This document shows positions 1-7,942 of a stretch of DNA of 64,000 bases, one piece after another. Below the pieces are notes generated by a model. It made no database searches. It was not told the origin of the DNA and worked only from the letters and a program-made list of their open reading frames with translations. The stretch lies in assembly GCA_035293945.1 (NCBI GenBank), contig DATGLV010000039.1, positions 62,001 to 126,000 of the forward strand, written 5' to 3'. Numbering within the stretch: the stretch's first letter is position 1; each line of letters opens with the position of its first letter. Position numbers and translations under genes: made by a program. Origin of the DNA: VAZQ01 sp035293945 (lineage in GTDB: Bacteria > Pseudomonadota > Alphaproteobacteria > Rhizobiales > Xanthobacteraceae).

Positions 1-172
1 GCGCGCCGCCCGCGTGGCGAGCCTCCATTCCGCCGCACTCCGTGTTATGGTGCCGATGGGCGACTCCCCCGAGGACGCGATTCTCGCGTCTTCACGATTG
101 TCGGGCGCAGGTGCACTTTCTTGACGGCCCCTGCGGGGCTTCGGAAACCCTCATTCACGACAACTGGAGCGC

Positions 173-859
173 ATGACAACAGCCCGTGACAAGCCCATGA
201 CAACGATGACCAAGCATCTCGTTCGCTGGATTTTGACCTTGGCGTGCCTCCTGGCCGCAAGCCCGGTGGCCTCCGCTCATCCGCACGTCTGGGTGACCAT
301 GCAGGGGGAGCTCGTCTACGCCCCCGACGGCTCGATCACCGGCATCCGCTTTGCCTGGACCTTCGATGACATGTTCTCGGCATTTGCGACCCAAGGAATC
401 GAGACCAAGAAACCGGGTCAGTTCACGCGTGTCGATCTCGATCCGCTCGCCAAGGAGAATGTGAGCTCGCTCAAGGAGTTCGATTATTTCACCTATGCCA
501 AGGTCGCGGGCAAGAAGGTGGATTTGAAGGATCCGACCGACTACTACCTCGATTACAACGCCAAGGATACGGTGCTGACGCTGCACTTCACCCTGCCGTT
601 CAAGACTCCCGTCAAGGCGAAAGAGCTCAATATCGAGATCTACGATCCTGAGTATTTTGTAGACTTCTCTTTCAAGGACATGAAGGACCCGATCACCATG
701 GTGGGTGCGCCCGCGGCCTGCAAGCTGACGGTGGCGCGGCCGAAGGACTTGTCCGTGGCGCCGGGACAGCAGCTGAGCGAGGCGTTCTTCAATCAGCTCA
801 GCGCCAGTGACAATTGGGGCGCGCAATTCGCGAACAAGATCGCGGTGAAATGTCCGTGA
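173..859 (+). CDS. DUF1007 family periplasmic protein
   Basis: 228-residue exported protein. A signal peptide covers about residues 1-35 (hydrophobic LTLACLLAASPVASA), and cleavage would leave a mature N-terminus HPHVW, a His-containing start typical of DUF1007 proteins. No enzymatic motif is visible. DUF1007 genes usually sit beside Ni/Co (NicO) or other metal transporters. Here the stop is 21 bases before the NicO gene at 881, so the two are probably co-transcribed. The role inferred is a periplasmic accessory, possibly metal-binding, for the neighbouring transporter. The ATG at 173 follows a GGAG at the right distance; ATGs at 197 and 206 are alternative starts. Biochemical function is unknown. 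Confidence 0.82.
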   Translation: MTTARDKPMTTMTKHLVRWILTLACLLAASPVASAHPHVWVTMQGELVYAPDGSITGIRFAWTFDDMFSAFATQGIETKKPGQFTRVDLDPLAKENVSSLKEFDYFTYAKVAGKKVDLKDPTDYYLDYNAKDTVLTLHFTLPFKTPVKAKELNIEIYDPEYFVDFSFKDMKDPITMVGAPAACKLTVARPKDLSVAPGQQLSEAFFNQLSASDNWGAQFANKIAVKCP

Positions 860-880
860 GGGCGCAACAATGAGGGCGCA

Positions 881-2080
881 ATGATGATTGTGGCCGGGGG
901 GCGCACGAGCGGCCCATTTGCCGGACTAGCTTTGCCCGCAGCGGCGATCCTGCTCATCGCGGTGCTCGCTGGTACGACCTTTGCCAGTCACGCTTTTGCT
1001 CAAGGCAATCCGTTCGGCGGCCCGCGTTCCGGCACGGCGCCGGTCCCAGTCGGCGGCGTGGTGGGCTGGATATTCGCCAAGCAGGCCGAGTTCTATCGCC
1101 AGTTCTCTGGCTTGATCCGCGCCTCCAAGGCCGATGGCACTGCCGCCTGGAGCCTGATGGGCCTGTCTTTCCTCTACGGGATTTTTCATGCCGCCGGACC
1201 CGGGCACGGCAAGGCGGTGATCTCCTCTTACCTGGTCGCCAATGAGGAGACATGGGTGCGCGGCGTGGTGCTGTCGTTTCTGTCTGCGCTGATGCAGGCG
1301 ATCGTTGCCATCTTCGTCGTGGGCATCGCCGCCGTGCTGCTGCACGCCAGCGCCGCCACCATGAACGGCGCGGTGAACTGGATCGAGACCGTGAGCTATC
1401 TGCTCATCATCGTGGTTGGCTTGCGGCTGCTCTGGGTGAAGGGGCGGGCGCTCCTGGCGGCCTTTCGCGACCTCGGTCGCCCGGCTGCCGCGGTCGGTGC
1501 TGCGGTGACTCCGGCTGAAGCGATTCACGAGGCGGCGCACAGTGATCACGGTCATGATCACGGGCACCATCATGATCACCACGATCATGCTCCGGTCGTT
1601 GCCGCGACTGCTGTCGCCGCGGCTGCCACCTGCTGTGACGGGCACGATCACGACCATTCTCACCACCATCATCACGATCACGACCATGCCTCTGCCTGGG
1701 GACATGCGCATGCGCCCGAGCCGGAGGAACTCGCCGGCCCCGGTGGTTGGCGGCGCGGCTTGAGCGCGATCGTGGCGGTGGGGCTGCGGCCGTGCTCGGG
1801 CGCCATCCTGGTGCTGGTCTTCGCGCTCGCCCAAGGCCTGTTCTGGGTGGGGGCTGCCTCGACCTTCGTGATGGGGCTCGGCACTTTCATCACGGTCGCG
1901 ATGATTGCAAGCCTTGCGGTCGGCGCCCGCTCATGGGCGGCGCGTGTTGCCGGCGCGCGTTCCGGCTACGGCATGCTGGCGATGCGCGGCATTGAGACTG
2001 GGGCCGCCGTCGTCATCATCGCCTTCGGCGCGTTGCTGCTGGGCGGCTACATCGTTAACGAGCGGATGGTCGGCTTCTGA
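881..2080 (+). CDS. NicO family nickel/cobalt transporter with His-rich loop
   Basis: 399-residue inner-membrane protein of the NicO/RcnA superfamily. A signal-like first helix is followed by membrane segments and the family motif HAAGPGHGKAV (about residues 103-113). A long cytoplasmic loop (about 216-277) is very rich in His and Asp, with a CC pair, and should bind Ni2+ or Co2+. A second conserved motif, GLRPCSGAILVL, begins the C-terminal membrane half. RcnA-type members export Ni/Co, but some NicO proteins import, so direction cannot be read from sequence. It follows the DUF1007 gene in an apparent operon. A cobalt-type nitrile hydratase lies 1.5 kb downstream on the other strand, so cobalt may be the relevant metal. 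Confidence 0.88.
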   Translation: MMIVAGGRTSGPFAGLALPAAAILLIAVLAGTTFASHAFAQGNPFGGPRSGTAPVPVGGVVGWIFAKQAEFYRQFSGLIRASKADGTAAWSLMGLSFLYGIFHAAGPGHGKAVISSYLVANEETWVRGVVLSFLSALMQAIVAIFVVGIAAVLLHASAATMNGAVNWIETVSYLLIIVVGLRLLWVKGRALLAAFRDLGRPAAAVGAAVTPAEAIHEAAHSDHGHDHGHHHDHHDHAPVVAATAVAAAATCCDGHDHDHSHHHHHDHDHASAWGHAHAPEPEELAGPGGWRRGLSAIVAVGLRPCSGAILVLVFALAQGLFWVGAASTFVMGLGTFITVAMIASLAVGARSWAARVAGARSGYGMLAMRGIETGAAVVIIAFGALLLGGYIVNERMVGF

Positions 2081-2163
2081 AGGCTGATCGATAACGCGGC
2101 CACCGCGCGCAGGAACGCAAGGTCTGTACCGGCGTTCCTCTTCGAATGCGGAGGCCGCGCGTC

Positions 2164-3417
2164 ATGCTGGACCAAACCAGGCGAGATCCGTTGCGGACCG
2201 GCTGTTGCATCGTCGGCGGCGGGCCGGCCGGCATGATGCTCGGCTATTTATTGGCACGCGCCGGCGTTGACGTCGCGGTGCTGGAAAAGCACGCGGATTT
2301 CTTCCGCGACTTCCGCGGCGACACCATCCATCCGTCCACGCTCGAGCTGATGTACGAGCTCGGCATCTTGTCGGATTTCCTGAAGCTGCCGCACCAAGAG
2401 GTGCGCGAGCTCAAGGCCACCTTCGGGAATGCGGAATTCGGCTTCGCCGATTTCCGGCATGTGCCCACGCATTGCAAGTTCATTGCTCTGATGCCGCAAT
2501 GGGACTTCTTGAACTTCCTCGCAGAGCGCAGCTGCCGCTACCCGGGCTTTCGCATCCTGATGCAGACCGAGGCCACAGATCTCATCGAGGAGTCAGGCGC
2601 CGTGGTGGGGGTGCGGGCGAATTCGCCGGACGGCCGGATCGAGGTCAGGGCCCCGCTCGTGATCGGCTGCGACGGCCGCCATTCCGTGATTCGCAGCAAG
2701 GCCGGCATGGAAGTGGAGAATCTCGGCGCTCCGATGGATGTGCTCTGGTTTCGCGTCTCGCGTCTCCCTTCCGACCCGGACGATACCATGGGCAAGTTCG
2801 AAGCCGGCCGCATCCTGGTCGCGATCAATCGCGGCGATTACTGGCAATGCGGCTACGTCATCCCCAAGGGCTCGTTCGACGATCTGCGTCGCGGCGATAT
2901 TGCGCAGTTCCGGCAGCGATTGGCGCAATCCATGCCGATGTTCGGCGAGCGGGTGGGCGAGGTTGCGAGCTGGGATCAGGTCAAGCTGCTCACGGTCGCG
3001 GTCGATCGTCTCAAACGTTGGTATCGCCGCGGACTTATCTGTATCGGCGATGCCGCGCATGCGATGTCGCCAATCGGCGGCGTTGGGATCAATCTGGCGG
3101 TGCAGGATGCGGTTGCGGCTGCCAATATCCTGAGTGACCCGCTGCGCGCAGGAGCGGTCAGCGAGGCGGAGCTTGCGCGCGTGCAGAAGCGGCGCGAATT
3201 CCCGACCCGGATGATCCAAGGCGGTCAGCTATTGGTGCAGAAGCGGGTGATCACCGGCCTGCTCGCCAACCAGGGCGAGATCAAGCCGCCGCTTTTGGTC
3301 AAGCTGTTCATGGCATTCCCTGTTCTGCGCCGCATTCCGGCGCGCATCCTCGGTGTCGGGGTGCGGCCGGAGCATATCCGGACGCTCGAGCGAGCGCGCG
3401 CTCCGCAGCCCGCTTAG
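2164..3417 (+). CDS. FAD-dependent aromatic monooxygenase (PF01494 type)
   Basis: 417-residue class A flavoprotein hydroxylase of the PHBH/UbiH/MhpA superfamily. The Rossmann dinucleotide motif GGGPAGMM lies near residue 18, the DG motif (CDGRHS) near 165 and the FAD-ribityl GD motif (CIGDAAHAMSP) near 293, in the expected order. No membrane segment is seen. Such enzymes use NAD(P)H and O2 to hydroxylate phenolic or polyketide-like rings; the substrate cannot be told. The start at 2164 is preferred because GCGGAGG ends 9 bases before it, while the longer ORF from 2146 has no ribosome site. The gene stands alone, followed by two hairpins and then the nitrile hydratase operon running towards it. 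Confidence 0.85.
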   Translation: MLDQTRRDPLRTGCCIVGGGPAGMMLGYLLARAGVDVAVLEKHADFFRDFRGDTIHPSTLELMYELGILSDFLKLPHQEVRELKATFGNAEFGFADFRHVPTHCKFIALMPQWDFLNFLAERSCRYPGFRILMQTEATDLIEESGAVVGVRANSPDGRIEVRAPLVIGCDGRHSVIRSKAGMEVENLGAPMDVLWFRVSRLPSDPDDTMGKFEAGRILVAINRGDYWQCGYVIPKGSFDDLRRGDIAQFRQRLAQSMPMFGERVGEVASWDQVKLLTVAVDRLKRWYRRGLICIGDAAHAMSPIGGVGINLAVQDAVAAANILSDPLRAGAVSEAELARVQKRREFPTRMIQGGQLLVQKRVITGLLANQGEIKPPLLVKLFMAFPVLRRIPARILGVGVRPEHIRTLERARAPQPA

Positions 3418-3420
3418 CGA

Positions 3421-3523
3421 GATGTTCCGGAAAAGCGGATGCCGGTTTTCCGACGAGAACATGCGCCAACACAGAAGGAATGAGGAGTAGAGCGTATTCC
3501 GATCCATTCGATCGGAATGCGGT
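3421..3523. repeat. Two palindromic elements between convergent genes
   Basis: Two hairpins lie between the monooxygenase stop and the nitrile hydratase activator stop. The first (3421-3464) has arms CGGAAAA and TTTTCCG inside an outer GATGTTC/GAACAT pairing. This form is common as a dispersed intergenic palindrome in Bradyrhizobium-like genomes. The second has perfect arms ATTCCGATC (3496-3504) and GATCGGAAT (3510-3518). Position between converging genes suggests they act as a bidirectional transcription stop; neither has a clean U-run. Confidence 0.6.
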
Positions 3524-3891
3524 CAACCGGCGAAGTCCGCCGGAGCGAGCGCAATCGGCATGCCGTGCGGGGTGCGCTCGGCCGCGCTCGCCCAAGCCTT
3601 TCGATAGCGCGCAAGCGCCGCGCTGCCGGCGATGTTCTTTTCGCGCACGAGTCGTTCGAGCGCATTGAGCCAATGCCGATAGTAGGTATTGCCGAGGTCG
3701 GGATCGCCGGCGGCCTGTGCGGCTTTGATCTCTTGCGCCAGCGTCGCGGCCCATTCGTCCCAGGTGAAGAGACCGCGCTCATTGAGCGCCAGCGCCATTG
3801 CGAAGGCCTGTGCTTCCCAGGGCTCGCGAAAAACCGGCCCGGCGGCATCGCGCGGCAACTCGGCGAGCTCGATGGGGCAGGGCACCGACAT
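3523..3891 (-). CDS. Nitrile hydratase activator, P14K/NhlE-like
   Basis: 122-residue protein related to the N-terminal part of nitrile hydratase beta subunits (FREPWEAQAFAMALALNERGLFTWDEWA). The size, about 13.5 kDa, and the position as third gene after alpha and beta match P14K/NhlE activators of cobalt nitrile hydratases. In that family the activator holds alpha in an alpha-e2 complex, loads Co3+ with cysteine oxidation, then exchanges the subunit into the alpha-beta enzyme. Its ATG shares one base with the beta stop codon (TGATG), so translation is probably coupled. The role is inferred from family and position; no metal-binding motif is obvious in this protein itself. Confidence 0.85.
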   Translation of the reverse strand: MSVPCPIELAELPRDAAGPVFREPWEAQAFAMALALNERGLFTWDEWAATLAQEIKAAQAAGDPDLGNTYYRHWLNALERLVREKNIAGSAALARYRKAWASAAERTPHGMPIALAPADFAG

Positions 3892-4547
3892 CAGGCCGGC
3901 TCCAGATAAGGCTCGAACGCGTCAATCGAGACCTTCAGGCTCGGATCGCAGCGCTCACCCCACAGTTCGCGGCCGTCGAAGCGGACCGTGTAAAGCCATT
4001 GCGGATTTTCCCCCTTGCCGATCGCGACCGTGTCCGGAAAGACATGGCAGCCACGCACGCTTTCAATTGTGCCGACATGTCCGCGCGCGTAGCGCGGCAG
4101 CCGCGTATGAGTGGTCGGGTTGATGTTGCGGGCGCGCACGCGATCACCCTCTTTGAATAAAGCCGGCGTGCCGGGCGCGCGCGAGAAAGACCCGCGGGTG
4201 AGCGCGGCTGCGACATCGGTGACTCCGAGCTTGCGCGGCAGCGGCTTGCCGGGCTTGAGCGCTCGCCCGGCGGCAAGCTCCTCGGCATCGACGAGACCGC
4301 GATCGAGCAAGAGCTGCTCGAGCCGAATGAGCCATTTTTCGTAGTAGGAGCGCGTGAGGTAGACCTCGGGGGGGAGTTCCTCGATGGCGGCCCGCGACAT
4401 GTCGATGTTCCAGAGGCGGGCATACCCCATGGCGCGGTTGAGCGCGAGCACGCGTGCTTCCCAGTCGCTGTGGAACACCGGCTCATCTGCCTCGGGAGCG
4501 ACCCTCCCGAAGCACTGCATCCCGCCCATATCGTGCACGCCGTTCAT
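3891..4547 (-). CDS. nthB: Nitrile hydratase, beta subunit
   Basis: 218-residue beta subunit, typical length for the family. It starts with the family signature MNGVHDMGGMQ and carries the conserved FHSDWEARVLALNRAMG segment. The C-terminal half is the SH3-like barrel seen in all beta subunits (FKEGDRVRARNINPTTHTRLPRYARGH is split across this region). Nitrile hydratase converts nitriles to amides in the cytoplasm. The gene overlaps the alpha subunit by four bases (ATGA) and the activator by one, so the three are one transcription unit in the order alpha, beta, activator, the usual order for cobalt enzymes. No amidase gene is visible nearby, so the product amide is processed elsewhere. Confidence 0.93.
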   Translation of the reverse strand: MNGVHDMGGMQCFGRVAPEADEPVFHSDWEARVLALNRAMGYARLWNIDMSRAAIEELPPEVYLTRSYYEKWLIRLEQLLLDRGLVDAEELAAGRALKPGKPLPRKLGVTDVAAALTRGSFSRAPGTPALFKEGDRVRARNINPTTHTRLPRYARGHVGTIESVRGCHVFPDTVAIGKGENPQWLYTVRFDGRELWGERCDPSLKVSIDAFEPYLEPA

Positions 4548-5185
4548 GGCGCGACCTCGGCGGGCGACTTGGGCAGGCCAGTGCCGATCATGCAGTCGCG
4601 CGTCACCAGCTGCGCGAGCTTATCCTCGCTCCATCCTTCGGTGCCGGAGGGGCGCATCGGCAGCACCATGAAGCGTGTCTCGGCGGTCGAATCCCAGACG
4701 CGGATCTGGGTGGCCTCCGGCAATTTCACGCCGAAATCGGCGAGCACGCTCCGCGGATCGATCACTGCACGCGAGCGATAGGGCGCCGATTTGTACCAAG
4801 TCGGCGGCAGGCCAAGCACCTCCCACGGATAGCAGGAGCACAGCGTGCATACGATCATATTGTGGGTCGCAGGCGTGTTCTCGACCGCGACCAGATGATC
4901 GCCGACACGGCTGGCAAAGCCGAGCGCGCCAACCGCCGCGGTCGCATCTTCGAGCAGCGCCCGCTTGTAGTCCGCATCCGCCCAGGCTTTAGCGACCGCG
5001 CGGGCGCCATTGTGCGGGCCGATGCGTGTCTCATAGGCTTCGATGATGCGATCGAGCGCGGCCGGGTCCACATAGCCTTTCTCGGTCAGGATGGATTCGA
5101 GCGCACGGACCCTCAGCTGCATCTCCGAGAGCTGTGAGCCGTGCGGGTGATGCTCGTCGTGGTCATGTGAATGGTCATGCGACAT
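4544..5185 (-). CDS. nthA: Nitrile hydratase, alpha subunit (cobalt type) with His-rich N-terminus
   Basis: 213-residue catalytic subunit. The metal claw VCTLCSCYPW is present. Thr between the first two cysteines (CTLCSC) marks cobalt enzymes, whereas iron enzymes have CSLCSC; the second and third Cys are normally oxidised to sulfinic and sulfenic acid. The extreme N-terminus (MSHDHSHDHDEHHPHG) is unusually rich in His and Asp and could hold cobalt before insertion, which is inference. The start at 5185 is chosen over the longer reading from 5215 because GGAGAA stands five bases before it and the extra residues (LHRPRRRR) look non-native. It is the first gene of the alpha-beta-activator operon. 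Confidence 0.93.
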   Translation of the reverse strand: MSHDHSHDHDEHHPHGSQLSEMQLRVRALESILTEKGYVDPAALDRIIEAYETRIGPHNGARAVAKAWADADYKRALLEDATAAVGALGFASRVGDHLVAVENTPATHNMIVCTLCSCYPWEVLGLPPTWYKSAPYRSRAVIDPRSVLADFGVKLPEATQIRVWDSTAETRFMVLPMRPSGTEGWSEDKLAQLVTRDCMIGTGLPKSPAEVAP

Positions 5186-5255
5186 GTGTCTTCTCCGGCG
5201 GGGCCTATGTAGCACGAATTCGACGAGAGCGCCCTCTCATGCGTGCAGCTCTGCT

Positions 5256-5340
5256 CCGCTCACCCCCGCGCAAGCGGGAGTCCAGTACTTGGTGCATCTT
5301 GCCAAGGAGAAACCGGATTCCCGCTTGGGCGGGAATGGGC
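5256..5340. repeat. REP-like inverted repeat (CCCGC..GCGGG type)
   Basis: An imperfect palindrome in the gap between the divergent nitrile hydratase and dioxygenase genes. The left arm holds CCCGCGCAAGCGGGAGTCC and the right arm GGATTCCCGCTTGGGCGGGA, so each arm is also a small hairpin. Elements of this pattern are scattered between genes in many alphaproteobacteria. It probably does not encode anything. It may affect the promoters of the two divergent genes. Confidence 0.55.
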
Positions 5341-5428
5341 GCGGCGCGAGAGCACACGCGATGAGCCCCTACGCATTGAAGGTGCGACACCTATATCCAA
5401 CGAGCCATCAAGCAGCCGAGGCACCGTC

Positions 5429-6208
5429 ATGACCCAAGCTCTCCCCGCCATCTTCTTCGGGCATGGCAACCCGATGAATGCACTCGCCGATAATGCTTAT
5501 ACGCAAGCGTGGCGGCGGATCGGAGAAGCGGTCGGCAAGCCGAAGGCTATTCTTTCGATCTCCGCGCACTGGTTCGTCCCGGAGGTTGGCGTGACCGTCA
5601 TGACGGCGCCGCGCACCATCCATGATTTTGGCGGCTTCCCCCGCGAGCTCTATCAGGTGCAATACCCTGCCCCGGGTGATCCGGTGCTGGCGCGGCGCGT
5701 GCAAGCGCTGCTGGCGCCGCTTGAGGTGAAGCTCGATGAAAGTTGGGGCCTCGATCACGGCACCTGGTCGGTGCTGGTGCATGTCTATCCGCTAGCCGAC
5801 GTTCCGGTCGTGCAGCTGAGCATCGACGCGGCCCAAGAGGCGGCATTCCATTTCGAGTTGGGTCGCCGGCTCGCCCCTCTGCGCGAGGAGGGCGTGCTGA
5901 TCGTCGGCAGCGGCAATCTGGTGCACAACCTGCGCACCTATGCTTGGGGTCGAGCGATGCCGCAACCCTACGACTGGGCGAGCCGCTTCGAAGAGCAGGC
6001 CCGCGCCATGATGCTGGCGGGAGAAACGGAGCCGCTGATTGATTATCCCTCGCTCGGGCGTGATGCCCTGCTCTCCGTTCCGACGCCGGAGCACTACCTG
6101 CCGCTCCTCTACGTGCTGGCGACCCGCCAAGAGGGCGAGGCGATCGGGTTCCCGGTTGAAGGCATTGAAGGCGGCTCGATCTCGATGCTGGCCACGCGCG
6201 TCGGGTAG
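5429..6208 (+). CDS. Class III extradiol / DODA-type dioxygenase family protein
   Basis: 259-residue protein of the LigB superfamily, DODA/YgiD subgroup (4,5-DOPA dioxygenase-like). Visible conserved parts are the N-terminal FFGHGNPMNAL, the SAHWFVP segment (metal-site His), and GSGNLVHNLR, each with a metal- or acid-base-type His. Members are single-chain zinc or iron enzymes that cleave or bind catechol-like rings; YgiD is a DOPA dioxygenase of the cytoplasm. The true substrate here is unknown. The start at 5429 begins exactly at the family N-terminus (MTQALPAIFFGHG). The longer ORF from 5243 runs through a REP-like repeat and is not believed. The stop lies three bases from the convergent MFS gene stop. 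Confidence 0.85.
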   Translation: MTQALPAIFFGHGNPMNALADNAYTQAWRRIGEAVGKPKAILSISAHWFVPEVGVTVMTAPRTIHDFGGFPRELYQVQYPAPGDPVLARRVQALLAPLEVKLDESWGLDHGTWSVLVHVYPLADVPVVQLSIDAAQEAAFHFELGRRLAPLREEGVLIVGSGNLVHNLRTYAWGRAMPQPYDWASRFEEQARAMMLAGETEPLIDYPSLGRDALLSVPTPEHYLPLLYVLATRQEGEAIGFPVEGIEGGSISMLATRVG

Positions 6209-6210
6209 GC

Positions 6211-7668
6211 CTAGGCTTCCGTATCCAGCGGCCGTTCCGCCAACAGCACGACCGCGATGAGCGCGATCGCGACGCAGCCGGCATCCGCGTAGAAGACGCG
6301 AGCAAAAATCTGCGCTGCGGCCGCAGAGCCCTGCTGCCAGCCGCTCGTCAGTGCCGTCGGCGCTTCGCCGAGCGAAGCTGCTCCCGCCACCACGATCGCC
6401 CCGAAAGCCGCCACCATGATGGTGCCGGCGAGGTTGCGGCAGAAGTTCATGGCGCCCAACGAAATGCCAAGCTGGTGGCGCGGGACGACGTTCTGGACTG
6501 CGACCTGTGTCAGCGACGGAAGCGGCCCGAAGCCTGCCCCGATCAGCACCAAGAGGATTTCAAATTCCCAAAGCTCGATGCCGTCCGCCCGATATGCGAG
6601 GCGGAGCAGCGCCGCGATGGTGAGCACGAGCCCGGCCATTGGCAGCGCCTTGTAATGCGTAACACGACAAAGCACCTGACCGGAAAGTCCGGCGCTGATA
6701 TTGAGGGTCACCATGATCAGCATCAAGGCAAGGCCCGCATCCGTGGGTGAGAGCCCGATCGCGCTCTGCAGATAGCTCGGCAGGAAGATATTGAGGGCGA
6801 CAATCGAGCCCCAGCCGAGCGCGTTGGCGACGATGGCGTGGCGCACCACCGCTTCGCGCAGGATCGCCACGGGAATGAGCGGCTCCGGCGCGGTGATGAG
6901 GCGCGTCACGAAGAGCGCGCCGCCGGCGATCGCCAAGCCGAACAGCGCCAGGATGGGAAGCGAAGTCCAGGCGAAGCGGAGGCCACCCAGGTTGAGGCCG
7001 AGCATGAAGGAGACGCTCGCGGCGACGATCAGGCCAGCGCCGATCACATCGAGGCGGTGCGGGCGCTCATGCCGCGGCAGGCCGCGCAACAACACGGACG
7101 TGATCCATAATGCGGCGAGCCCGAGTGGAACGTTGATCCAGAAGATCGCCGACCAATTGAGATGATCGGCCAGGAAGCCGCCGAGCGCCGGCCCGCAGGC
7201 GCCTGCGGTCGTATAGGTCACGGCGAAATAGCCATAGTAGCGTCCGCGTTCGCGCGGGGTCGCGACGTCGCCCAAGACCACCATGCCGAGCGAGGCGAGG
7301 CCGCCGCCGCCGATCCCCTGCAAGCTGCGCCCGAGGATCAGAATTGCCATCGAGGGCGCGAGCGCACACATGACCGAGCCGGCAAGGTGCGCCGCAATGG
7401 CAATGCGCAGCGCAAAGGCGCGCCCGCGGATATCGGCGATCTTGCCGTAGAGCGGAATCATGGCGGTCGCCGCCAACAGATAGGCGGTGATCAGCCAGGG
7501 CAGATTGTTGCTGTCGCCGAGATCGCGTCCGATGGTCGGAAGCGCGCTCGCCAGGATGGTCTGATCGAGCGAGCCCATGAAGACCGGCAAGAGCATGCCG
7601 ATGACGATAATCAGCGTCTCCCGATGGGTGAGTCGCTTCAGCTGGGCCGGTTCCGTGGTGGCGTCCAT
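6211..7668 (-). CDS. MFS multidrug exporter, DHA2/EmrB-like (14 helices)
   Basis: 485-residue inner-membrane protein. The pattern MGSLDQTILASALPTIGRDL in helix 1, GKIADIRGRAFALR in loop 2-3, and GPALGGFLAD in helix 5 (motif C of proton antiporters) identify a drug:H+ antiporter of the 14-helix DHA2 family (EmrB, QacA). It should export hydrophobic compounds using the proton gradient. No EmrA-like adaptor or outer-membrane partner lies beside it, so it probably works as a single-component pump. The gene is divergent from the indolepyruvate oxidoreductase gene across a 274-base gap. Substrate is unknown and no regulator is adjacent. Confidence 0.9.
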   Translation of the reverse strand: MDATTEPAQLKRLTHRETLIIVIGMLLPVFMGSLDQTILASALPTIGRDLGDSNNLPWLITAYLLAATAMIPLYGKIADIRGRAFALRIAIAAHLAGSVMCALAPSMAILILGRSLQGIGGGGLASLGMVVLGDVATPRERGRYYGYFAVTYTTAGACGPALGGFLADHLNWSAIFWINVPLGLAALWITSVLLRGLPRHERPHRLDVIGAGLIVAASVSFMLGLNLGGLRFAWTSLPILALFGLAIAGGALFVTRLITAPEPLIPVAILREAVVRHAIVANALGWGSIVALNIFLPSYLQSAIGLSPTDAGLALMLIMVTLNISAGLSGQVLCRVTHYKALPMAGLVLTIAALLRLAYRADGIELWEFEILLVLIGAGFGPLPSLTQVAVQNVVPRHQLGISLGAMNFCRNLAGTIMVAAFGAIVVAGAASLGEAPTALTSGWQQGSAAAAQIFARVFYADAGCVAIALIAVVLLAERPLDTEA

Positions 7669-7942
7669 GGGACTTTGGGTCGAAGCGCGGGAGGGAGATT
7701 ACGCCTTTGTAGAGGAGGTCACCCGAACCGGCCATCCCGCACGAAAGATGCCGGCTATGCATGTTGCAGTGCGCCAAAGATCGCACGCGCCGGGGCCGCC
7801 GAAATTTCCTTGTACGGTTCAACCTGCCTTGCGCAAGGAATGAACGATAAGCAACGCCGCATTGCCGCGGGGCCGCGCCATCTATATCTCTTTGTGCGTA
7901 GAGCCATACTTGATCGATGCCCTGGCTTGAGGCAGGTGCGCG

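Noticed and set aside
1..172. Possible cobalamin or metal riboswitch upstream of DUF1007/NicO
   Set aside because: NicO genes are sometimes under B12 riboswitches, but no B12-box or ordered stems can be found in the available 172 bases, and the region may be cut by the window start.
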